From: Coriaria nepalensis
Taxonomy: Eukaryota > Streptophyta > Magnoliopsida > Cucurbitales > Coriariaceae
DNA: 64,000 bases
Assembly: GCA_027186245.1 (NCBI GenBank)
Contig: CP114486.1
Coordinates: forward strand, 10,554,501-10,618,500
Reading direction: 5' to 3'
Below the pieces are notes generated by a model, which saw only the letters and a list, made by a program, of their open reading frames with translations, made no database searches and was not told the origin of the DNA. Each line of letters starts with the position of its first letter. Position 1 is the stretch's first letter. A program made the position numbers and the translations under genes. Below are positions 50,973 through 62,100 of the stretch, piece after piece.

Positions 50973-51856
50973 TGTCAAATTTCGGTTCAACCACAATAAT
51001 ATCTTCCAATCAGAACAATTGCAAAAAAAAAAAAACATAGATATAGCCGGGATTATCATCAGTAATATCCCTTCGACGATCAAGTCAAAAATAGTTTATG
51101 CGAGATATAGTTTCTGCTAGAAAAATTGTTTAAATGTGTGTACCTTTCTCATCCTGATTGTCTCTTATTTATACCTTAATCCAATGCACTTCCCATTAAA
51201 AGTTCATTAATATTTGTAACTGTCAGGACCATCATGACTCCAATAAAGACCATTAATGTTAAGTTACATTATAATTAAATATTTTTATCATTCTTGGTGT
51301 AATGACTAAATGATTATGTTCTTACATCTTAGTTTGAACTTTGGCATCTAGTTCTTGTGAATGCCATGAGATCCATCTCCAGGACCGATGTTTTAATTCA
51401 ACCTCATCACACCACTTTGACCTCATCATGTAACCTCAACTTCTTGACCCCGGTTAATCCTCTAAAACCTCATTTTGTCATGTCACTCTTTACATCACCT
51501 CAGCATGAACCTTTAGGTTCAGCCCATCAATCAAGCCCACTTTGGTTCGGCCCATGGCCAGTTCAGCCTATAACGAGTTGAGCTCATTAATCCAACCTTG
51601 CTCAATATAGTGTTCTTTAGCCATGTCATGTCAAGTTCGTTTGTATATAGTTTGGCTCACTCATCTCTTCAATTCAGTTCGTCTGGGAATTTTTACCCTA
51701 GCAACCTCAGCAACGACTCTCAAATTCAACAATATCTTAGCCTCATCTAGCTTGGTTTTCCCAATTTAGCTTTGATTAGTTCAACCCAATATACTTTAGC
51801 CTCATCCAATCATTGCCAATTAATAAACTCAGTTCACCTATGATTTTCCCTCATCA
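50973..51856 (-). repeat. Gypsy 5' LTR
   Basis: About 880 bases. The left border (plus strand TGTCAAATTT) is set by the internal sequence 'tttggtgtcgtatg' on the minus strand right after the LTR, which resembles the plant Gypsy start TTGGCGCCGTCTG. The right border (…ccctca or …tcatca) is set by the point where Copia-4 reading resumes. No second LTR is seen at the left end. Confidence 0.65.
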
Positions 51857-52840
51857 GTAAGCTTACTTTACAAATCATTGTATCGTTTAAAATAGCCATC
51901 TAGGCAATGGTATAAACGCTTTGAATCATTTGTGATAAGCATAGGATTCACTTGAAGTAAATTTGACTTATGTTTCTATTTTACATATATTAATTATGTT
52001 CCTATGTACTTACTAATATATGTTGATGAAATGTTATTAATTAGTAAGTCTAAGTCTAAGATTAAGGAAAAAGAAAAATTAGTATATAAATTTGATATGA
52101 AAGGCTTAGGAAATGCTTAAAAGATCTTGAATAATTAGAAATAGAGAAGAGCATAAACTTAAATTGGATCAAAATTCTTATTTGATGAAAGTTTCCTTTA
52201 AGTTTAATGTTACAGGTTGTAAATCTACGCAATTACCTCTTGATGCTCATTTTATTCTTAGTAAACAACAATACCCTAATACCGAATATGAAACACTTAA
52301 AATGGAAAGTGTACCTTACTCTAATGCAATTGGATTTGTAATGTATTGCATGATTAGCACTAAGTCTGATTTAAGTCTTACAATTTCATTACTTATTAGA
52401 TAAATGTGTAAGCTAGGTATAGAACATTGGAATGCTCTTAAATGGTTGCTTAGATACTTGAATATCTATGTTAATGTTGGTTTACAATTTGGTAAATAGA
52501 TTGAATCATTTAAATTAGTAGGATATGTATATTCTGAGTTTGTAAGTGATAAGGATAATAGAAAATCTACTACTACCTATCAATTTTTGCTTCGTAGAAA
52601 TTGTGAGTTAGAAAACCCAATTTCAACCCCTGGTTGTACAAGAAATATGTGGTAGGCATTGATATTTTTAAGGAAGTCATTTGGCTTCAAAGTTTATTAA
52701 GGCAATTAATAACTTGTATAGTTCTTGTACTATATAGTCATAGTGCTATACATTTATATCATAATCATGTTTATTGTAAAAATAATCATTTTCTAAGTAT
52801 TATATCAGAATATGTGCTTAGCATGTAGAAATAATCATTT
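51857..52840 (+). mobile_element. Copia-4, 3' part (reverse transcriptase and RNase H)
   Basis: Copia sequence resumes at about 51857 with a KSLYRLK-stop-PSRQWYKRFESF segment (standard SLYGLKQSPRQWYKRF), then YLLIYVDEMLLI (YVDD changed to YVDE), SVPYSNAIGFVMYCMIST, DLSLTISLLIR and LKWLLRYL, then RNase H traces (KEVIWLQSLL, SHSAIHLYHN) to about 52800. A 20-base phrase 'aataatcattttctaagtat' is duplicated near 52780 and 52830. Some 60-90 residues of polymerase are missing between this and the 5' part. Confidence 0.8.
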
Positions 52841-53415
52841 TCTAAGTATATTTGTAGGGAAGTTAGAATAATTTCCAAATTAAAATTACAAATTGCATCC
52901 AAATTTATTAAATATATTCACGGCTGGACCACGACCACGTTCCAAGCACTTAGTTGTTAGAACGTTCTATATACTTATAATACTTATAGAATGTCCCATA
53001 TTTTATGAAGATATTTTTTGTATAATATTATTTTACATATTTTATAGTCAATGTAATTTCAGTATTTAATTATAAATAAATATTAATTAGACTAATTATA
53101 ATTTAAAATAATATAAAAATGTGTCTATAAAATATATCCATATATATATAGAATCAATTCCTTTGTATTTCAAGTATATTGTGTACTAAACTCGACTTCA
53201 TTTCAAGTTTGAAACCACGTGAAATTTATTGCACTGGACCCTATAACAATTTAATAAAAATAGGGAGAAGTTGGATATATATATACTTTTCCGGCGATTA
53301 ATAAAAGACTCGAACATTAACAACTACGAGTCAACGATTAGGAAATCGAAAACCACATGAAGATGTTTAGCTGTTGACAGCTGCAGAATTTACTTGAGGA
53401 ATTCATAGCAGTACA
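52841..53415. other. AT-rich spacer and leader of the repeat-protein gene
   Basis: No coding sequence is recognised. The last 100 bases lead into the ATG at 53416 and probably contain the promoter and 5' UTR. Confidence 0.35.
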
Positions 53416-55227
53416 ATGGCCAGCGTCCTTCCAAGAAGCGAGCTCCAGCCCTACTGCATGGATTTGATCCCCAGCGTCCTTCAGGTCGTTTTCCTCAGTA
53501 TTCTTCTTTTTTTTTTTTGGTCGATTTTATACTTTTTCTAGTATTTAGTGATGAAAACACTAATTATAAATATTCACAACCCAGAAATATGTTGCTTGAT
53601 TTCATGGAGTTCCAGCTGATACATAATTTTCTTATTGATTTCTTCCTGATCACTAGACGTGAGATTATATAAATTTTTTGAAATTTTATTTGGCGGCGAC
53701 CAAAATATAAAAACATAATTCCAATAAGAAAAAAAGCTACACAATGATTGTTTGATATTTTATGTCCATTATAGGCTATATATTGCAGTGTAAATCCTAG
53801 AGACTTATATGGCATAAAAGGTTGTCTAAGTTAGTTTTCATTGAGCTAAATCGAAAGTTTAATTGGTTGAATTCTTATAATAGGTGATGTAGTACTCTCC
53901 AAGTGCTTATTTGATAACGGCAGCGAAGGTACGAGTGGAAAATATGAACGTGAGAGCCGGACGAATATTTGACAAGTTTGGTATTACTAGCGATGATCCT
54001 GAACTTGACAAAGAAGGCAAAGATGAAGATAATTCATCAAAAAATTGGGTGAGGCAAATGGTGAATGGGATGCTAACATGGGTAGAAGTAAACAAGGACG
54101 TATATGATGAGCCAACATGGGTAGCAGCGAACAAGGACGATGATGATGAAGAGTGCTCATCAAAAAGGTGGGTCAAGAAATTGGTGAACGGGATGCCAAC
54201 ATGGGACGAAGTGAACAAGATTGAGGAGCTAATCAACAAGGCCGGAACTATTAGTATTAATGATAGTACAACCTCTAACCCTGACAAAGAAGGCAAAGAT
54301 GAAGATAATTCATCAAAAAACTGGGTGAAGCAAATGGTGAACGGTTACTCAACATGGGTAGAAGTAAACAAGGACGATGATTATGAAGGGTACTCATCAG
54401 AAAGGTCTTACACGAAATTGGTGAAAAGCAAGCCAACACGGGTGAAAGAGGAAGAGACTCTAGTCGACCGAACTGAAAAATCAATGGTTGCAACTTCGGA
54501 AAATAGCATCATCGCTACGCATAATGTGCATGAGTTAGCAAAACGAGATCAGGCTTTTGTTGCAATTTTTGGATTGCCCATAAAAGGCTACCCGATACAG
54601 ATATACCGCACAGGAGGTGGCACTTATTTTGGGCGAATTGGTAATTCTGGATTAACAGATTTGGGTGCCGAGGGGGAAGATGATGTTAAGCTTGGTGAAG
54701 ACTATGACAGATCATGGACAAGGGATGTGAAGTTATTGAATTGGGTACCACTTGGAGAGGGAAAGATAGTGGAGAAAATAGAAAAGAGAGAGTTAAAAAT
54801 CCAAGAACTTTCGGACTCGGAAGATCAAAACATTAAAGTGAATGAAGAGAGTAAATACGTCGAGCCACGGGGATCGTCCGTGAAGCTAGTAGAATGGGTA
54901 GAGGAAAAAGTGAAGGAAATTCAGGAAGAGATACCATTGTTGTCGTTAGAAACAGCGCCGGTGGATACAACTTCAACCAAAGAAAATCAGAATGCTACTG
55001 AGAATACTGATCAAGTTGGGGGAAATACTAATAATTTCGGCTTCACTGTGGATCGCGGGGGGACAATCAATATGGAAAACGTAACAAACAATTTAAACTT
55101 CACGTTTGGAAATATCGACAACTCTTTTGTTGATATTGTAGTATTAAAATTAGCAAAGTTCTTAGAGAAGCCAGTTATAGCTTCTATAGCTTCCATTTTA
55201 GGAGCGCGTCAAGTAGCAGTTAATTAG
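53416..55227 (+). CDS. Acidic repeat protein of unknown function, 467 residues
   Basis: I do not recognise this gene. Proposed exons are 53416-53484 (ATG to CAG, 23 codons) and 53893-55227, joined in phase 0 across a 408-base GT/AG intron; without the first exon no ATG occurs until residue 41. The protein is rich in Glu, Asp, Lys and Asn with no signal peptide or membrane segment. Residues 62-153 and the following stretch form a tandem duplication (92 residues, 276 bases; DKEGKDEDNSSKNWV at 62 and 154), each holding two sub-repeats of the form SSKxWVxxxVNGxxTWxEVNK, so four in all. A less charged block follows (about 236-275, FVAIFGLPIKGYP), then acidic, coil-like sequence, an Asn/Gly-rich segment (412-436) and a hydrophobic helix-like end (437-467). 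Codon use looks host-like and the frame is open throughout, unlike the nearby transposons. It could still be a young or lineage-specific gene. Confidence 0.6.
54007..54420 (+). repeat. 276-bp tandem duplication in the unknown gene
   Basis: The segment starting 'gacaaagaaggcaaagatga' at 54007 recurs at 54283, a period of 276 bases (92 codons). The first 60 bases are nearly identical; later parts diverge. The period is a multiple of three, so the reading frame is kept. Confidence 0.9.
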
Positions 55228-55456
55228 CACATAACCTTAATTAGGTACATTGCCTATGATGATTGCCTTGAAAAGGAACTTTTCATCGTTTGTCTTCCTC
55301 TCTGCTTGAACAGTATGAACACGTATCGATGAATTCTGATTATGATCAGTTTCGGTTTCTGATAAGTCACTATTTCTCTTCCTTTTGGATCAACTTAAAA
55401 ATTATATTAACTATCCCACCAGTATTTTTTTCAAGCAAGAACTTTGAATCTTGTCA

Positions 55457-57300
55457 AATGTATCAGCTCGAGATTGAAAGATGCAGTGAACGTGAGAGAA
55501 AACAGAGAGCGAGAGGAAAGAGAAAATTGATTGATCGTAAGATCATATACTACATTAATGAATAATACATGCAAGCTTTAACTTAAATACCAGAGTTAGT
55601 TAGGCTAACTATCTAACTAATTACAAACTGACTTTAACAAACTTAACAGCTTAGTTATCCACGTCAGCTTTATATGTCTTTACCCCTTCAAGGTGGAGGG
55701 TGAAAGAGATCTATTACAGCCAACTTGGATAGAAGATATTGTAAGAACTGAAGCAGAAGAATATGAAAAACACTTTGCTCATAAACAGAACAAGAACAAA
55801 ACAGAGAAGGAAGACAGAGAGGGAGAGAGGCCAATAAACTGAAATCTCTGCTAATTCATTACTAGAACAATGTCTACATCAACAGCATCACCAACGTAAA
55901 AGAGAAAAACAACAACAATAAATACAAATAAGAACACCCATACTTCTAAAGGAATGCTTTACATCAAATGGAATGGCCTAGACCAGAACAAAAATGCTGA
56001 AAATCAGCAAATCCACCAACCGTTGCACCAAAGCCTCCATAAGAGGCAAAAGTACCAAAAAACTTCTCCAATGCAATCAAGTCTTCACGTGCACTTCCAA
56101 TACTCCAATAACATGATAAAAAACTATAACAACTTGAGTTTTTCCCACCAAGTCAAGAAATTGAAGTCTGCACAGCAACAAACCAGCAAAAACAGCAGCC
56201 GGCTAGAAGGAGGTATAAAACAGGCTTCACAGCTCCGATTCACTTGATTCCAATTGCTACAAGTCCAAAATGATTCATACTAACTGGAGGCATAAGATTC
56301 AACGCCAAATAATTAACCAAGAAAAAGTCAACTCTGAGGATGACTTTTAGCAAGCAGCTTCAATACTCAAAACAGATATGCATGCTGAACTTTTCTGAGA
56401 GCCTTTGGTGAACAAGTATGCTGGCTGTTAGGTGGTTGAGATGACGCCAATTTTGATTAAACCTTGTTGAATTTTTTCTCTAACCACATGACAACCTATT
56501 TTGACATGTTTTGTATGTTCATGAAAAACTAGATTGGAATCTATTTGTCTGGCAACGTTGCTGTCATAGAAAAGAGATATAGCAAGAGTTTTAAGGACAT
56601 AAAGGTCACGAAGTAAGTTGGCTAACCATGTTACTTCGCAAGTGGTTGAAGCTATAGTTCAGTATTCAAATGCAGCAGATGATCAAGATACAATGGATTG
56701 TTTCTTGGTTTTCATGACATGAGGGATCCACCAAGTAGTATGCAGTACCCCATCATTGATTTTCTTGTAATAGGGCACGATGCCCAATCTGAATCACAAA
56801 ATACATCAAGGTGGAAAGTCAATGAAGTGTTAAAAATAACCCCAGTCCTGGACTTTTCTCTATATATCTGAGCACCTTGAATGCAGCCTAGAGATGACTG
56901 TGTGTGGGCTGGTGCATATATTGGCTTAAGAGTTGGATAGAAAAAGCTACATCAGGCTCTAAATGAGCCTCTAAATGAGTCGTTGAAACTGTGAAGGATC
57001 ACTAAGTGGTTTATTTGTTTTGTGTTTGTCTGAAAGAAGATTAAGTTCAATAGAGGTGAGCTTCTGATTTTGATCCTAAGACGGATGAAGGTTTGGAAAC
57101 AGTGAGTCCAGCCTTATGAATTAGCTTAAATGCATACTTTCCTTGAGATAAACATACGCATGCATTGTTTCTCATTACTTCCAGACTAAGAAAATAAACC
57201 TGTGCAATTTGATTCAAGAGCTTAAAGCTCATAGTTCATTGCTTCAATCCACTTTGCATCCTTTTTTTCTTAAGGGTATGATGAGGGTTTAGTGAATGAA
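55457..57300 (-). mobile_element. Copia-5: 3' part of a Copia element
   Basis: The minus strand at 57047-57232 has a reverse-transcriptase tail (YFLSLEVMRNNACVCLSQG, KYAFKLIHKAGL), and 56420-56600 has RNase H (ISLFYDSNVARQIDSN, VFHEHTKHVKIGCHVV). An LTR-like AT-rich block with a TATA-like 'ggtatttaag' on the minus strand lies at about 55457-55648 and may be the 3' LTR (TG...CA ends are possible). Gag, protease and integrase are absent, so it is 5'-truncated. Confidence 0.65.
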
Positions 57301-59118
57301 TTGAGAGCAGATATGAAGCATGTTTGTCAAGATGAGAATCTGGAATAGGATATGGTCTGGGATAATGAATATTTGACTGTAGGAGAATGGTAATTTTGCT
57401 TCATAGTTGGACAAACAAAATTTAGAAAAATCATCGAAGGGAATGGGATTAATGGCCATGAAAGAATAAGTTGTTATAATCTGGAATAGGATACTTGTAA
57501 GATGAAAGATAAGCTATATTCTTAATAATTTTTAGATATGGGGAAATTTAAGTTAAGTAAAACGGGTTATTTTTTATTAAAAAGTAGGGTCGTTTGTAAG
57601 AACATTGACTTAGACTTAATTTTTTCAAATTCTCGTAGAAATAAGAAGATGTTCAAAGCCAAAACGAAGATAAAAGTAAAACTCAATTGTATCAAAAAAG
57701 ATTCATGTGTAAGGTATTAACATAAATAGTGGAACAATTCAAAAACACCGCATCTACTATATCGGCTAGTAGTCAATATACTTTCACACGTGAATGTTCA
57801 ATGTCGGATGCCTACTTATCCTTTGTAGGTTTCAATCCGCTAAACTCTATCACCAGGTCAAAAGATTTAAGGTACAAAAATAAATGTTCATTTTTAATTC
57901 TTTTGTCAATTTTTACTCACGCGAGGATTGTTAGAAAATAATGAATTGATGGGTGACTTTTATAATTTTATTATAATTTTGGTCAATTAATTTTATTTAA
58001 TTTATTTATAACCGACCTCTTACTTGAAATTTATAAATTAACATTCTTCCATTTGGAAAATTCATTCTGAAAATAACTTCTCAACTTCATAAATCATTTT
58101 CTTTCTAAAGTTCTAAACTTGAATGTAATAGTATTCTAGTACATTGTGGTTCGCCAAAATTAACGGGTGATGCAACCATTCATCTAATTCGTACTCCATT
58201 ATATCCTAAGAGATAAATACCATAAAACTTTCGACACATATAATAAAGTATGAATCTATTCTAAAAAAATTGTGATTTTCCCACGTCTTAGTTTCTCAAT
58301 CTAGTTTGCAATTTTATTTCCAGTTTCCTTACGATAATATCAGTCACTACTGCTATACATTCTGTTAATTGGTTTCGTTTATTGAACTACTTGTATCAGT
58401 CTATTAAGTAAGCCTATATTTCCTAACATATTATATATCCTATATATTTCCTAACATATTATATATCTAGTAGATAAATTAAAGCTAGGTTTAATTGAAC
58501 CACATATTACTAATCAGAGACAGTTTATACAAATAAAGTTTCTTAGTAGTACTATTATTACATAAATAAGATTTTGATATTTTTTGTCTCCTCTATTTTT
58601 CTTTTTCCTCTCCTAAGTAATATTTCTTGTTCCACTATAGACAGGAGACAAAAAACGAAAACTCCCACCTAAAAACAAAATCCTTAAAGGAACTACATCA
58701 AGAGACTAAAATAGTCTAAACCTCATTTATCATTAAAAAATTTAAAAATAAATATTTAAAAAAAATCAGTATAATAGATTTAGGAAGAGAATTAAAGAGA
58801 AAATTAAAAAAAAGTACGATCATATCATTATAGATATTGTCTGATTAAAAAAACGGTATGAAACAAAATATGGGGAACAATATTAAGAGCCGAAAACCAT
58901 ATGCAAAGAGAATGATTCCATAAGGACATTTGTTATATGAAAATTGCACAACCAATACAAATATATAGTTAGAACTTGGCTATTGTAATATATTAATATT
59001 ATTACAAGTACGTACAAGAGCCGACTTCTGTTTTTATTCTGGCTGCTCAAACAAAGACAAAATTAAACACAAAAATCAAGGATGAGTTAGTTAACTAATT
59101 ATATATATATATAAGTAG
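57300..59118. other. AT-rich region downstream of the WRKY gene
   Basis: No supported gene. It includes a short repeated phrase 'tatatcctatatatttcctaacatatt' near 58430-58465. The right end probably holds the WRKY 3' UTR (minus strand). Confidence 0.4.
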
Positions 59119-62100
59119 CTACCAGAAGAAGTTATTAAGGTGGGATGAAGGTTGAGAATCTTCCAAATCGTCGTGGGATGGAGAGTGAGCGTGTCTACCT
59201 TCATATGTAGTTATCACCATTCTTGGATCCTCGGCTAATCTCTCCACTCTTTTCTTTACTCTACAGCTGTCTTGAGTGCATCTATAGTAGCTCCTGCCAT
59301 TATATCAATAATATATTATTGAGAATATCGTTTCAGTTTCATACATGTCAGAAATGTATGACTTAGAAAGCTTAAATACTGTTAATATCGAAAAAAAATT
59401 GTTGCCCAAAAATTCAGAAAATAAATGCTAGTTAAATAGCTGGATTGAAATTGGGTGGATTTAATTGTCAAAAAAATGAAATTAAAAATACAAATAATGT
59501 ATGCATATCATAAAGTTAAATAAACTTCATATTATAAAATTAAATTAAATAAGAGAAATACGAGCAAATAGAATTTGATACCACTATTAAGTAGGCGAAA
59601 TGATTATTGTTAATCTAAGTTTGACTTTCTTTTTGACGTATTTACTAACGAGCGGACTAAATTAATGATAACAAAGTAAAATGGAAATAAATGAAAGCAG
59701 AATTGAAGGTTGAAAGGCGGAAATAAATGAATAAGTAAATAACACTTTAATGAAATGACGGAATTAAAAGTAACAGATCTAATCTATAGAAAGAAATTAA
59801 CTTTAAATTAGTTCTACTCCTATTAAAGCAATAAATAAAAAGTTAAGGGAACAAAGAAGAGATGAAGGTGTATAATCCATGACCGATAAATTGCGACTAT
59901 CACTCAATGAAACCGGAATTGAAGGTTGAAAGACGGAAATAAATGAATAAGTAAATAGCATTTTTATGAAATGACAAAATTAAAAGTAACAGATATAATC
60001 TATGCCAAGAAATTAACTTTAAATTAGTTCTATTCCTATGAAAGCGATAAATGAAAAGTTAAAAGAACAAAAAAGAAATGAAGGTGTCTAATCCATGACC
60101 GATAGATTGAGACTATCACTCAAGTAAGAACCTGATGCTTTAATTACTAATTTCGAAGAACGGATCTAAAGAAAAACATAAATATCATAGGAATCTAAAA
60201 AATATAAGTTTAGACTTGAGAAGATAATTTTGCCAGAGAGGATTTACGAGTGTTAAATCGATTTTTTAGTGATCATCGGTGATGATTTTTTCCTTCACCC
60301 AAGCCTTCTATTTATAGGCACAATTCATGATAGTAAATCAATAAATAATTTGATCCACAAACCCACTTTCTTGATTATAGCATAATTACCCTACTTTATT
60401 GGTTCCACCACCTTTTTAGTGGGTTAGTTGCTGACTGAAATCCTAATTGATTTTTGGTCTAGGTTAATTGCAACTTTATCCCCTCATATTCCTTGAAATT
60501 TGGCCACTTTTCCACCCAATTAGATTGAATTTCAGCTAAACTCCTCGCTTAGCTGAAAAGTGGGCTAAAATTATCCTTTTGGTACACTTTTTGGGGAACT
60601 AACCTCCATATATCTGATTGAATTTTTTCTGCTTTTCAGCATAAAATGAGTTATTTTGTGCCAAAAATTCGATCAAGAATGCTTCAAAATCGACCAAATC
60701 TTTTACTTGGAAAAAAAATGGGGCTGAAAATACCATTTTCACTATTTTTTGGAAAACAATTATGCCTTTTTAGATCATACATGTGTTTGGGTGATTTTGA
60801 CCATATATCGATTTTGTCCTTCAAAATATCACTTTTTAGGGAAAATATGATACATTTTTTTATCATAAAAGTGTTTGTCTTATTTTGACTACCAATTTTG
60901 TTCTTCAAAATATCATTTTCCGATCACTCCAAGATGTTGGCCAAATTTATCTCTTGGTGACCAATTTCAGTCAATTTCGTAGGACAAAAAGACAAAATTC
61001 AATCTTTCATTGTGTGGGACTTGGTTTATCTTATTTTCGGATGGTTGATATTGAATCTTGAATTATTTATATGCAAACGATCTACGGTTAGTTTTTATGT
61101 CACCTCACTAATCCTTGTGACATTTTATTTTTTAAAGTAAGATAACTTCTAGCTCAAATTTGATCAGGTCAAATAATTTTCTGTTAATCAAGATTAATTA
61201 TTATCTAATTAAAATTAGTATTTAACAAGTCATATTAATTAATTGATATTAATTAATAAGCTTAATTATTATTAACTCACTTATATTTATTTTAAATTTT
61301 AAATCAATCACAGTTTGTCACGAAAAATTCTAACATCAAAAATACATAAAAAATATATATATCACTCCAACCATTATTAATTAATTTTGAATTAAAATCG
61401 CAAATTTATATACAATATGTATGTATTTATTATCATTAACTTACTATGTTAATCATATAATAATAAATCACTTTCATATTATCTTTATACTTACTAGATC
61501 ATGGTTAACAATAATGTCGTTGTACAAATAAATAATGTCACATTTTTGCATGAAAATCGAGGTAAAAGAGGGATCTTAAGTGGGGTCCATCGTATAAATC
61601 TCATAACTCTCTAACATTGAATGCATGCAACAAATGATGTATAAAGATATTCTCAATTTATCTTAGATTTATCGATGTATTCTTTAATAATTAGTGAGAT
61701 TTATTAATTATGATGTCTAATGTAAATGTATAATAATTTACCTTCTCATCTTCAACTTGGTCAAAGAATGGCCAATTCATTGACTAATAACACAGTTTAC
61801 TAAGCACATTTCAATATGTTTACTTTGAGATTTCATTCCAAGCCCTCTTTTTTAGACTTTCTTGCATGTGTAGAATCATTGTGTTAGAAAATTTAGACAT
61901 GCATGCATTCTAGAACCATGAATTAACATTTGGCAAATATAAAATTCCTTGAAACTAACATAATATTCAAGTAACTGAATCATAGCTAGCTAGCTAGCTA
62001 GCCAGCTAGGTTTCAACATCATGCAGCAATCTATAGAATGCATCATGCCTTAGATCATGATTGCTCCGATGATCATTATTTTCTCAATTCTTATAATTTA

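Noticed and set aside
53907..54296. 129-codon antisense frame with Ser-rich repeats
   Set aside because: It is the reverse shadow of the duplicated segment in the plus-strand repeat gene.
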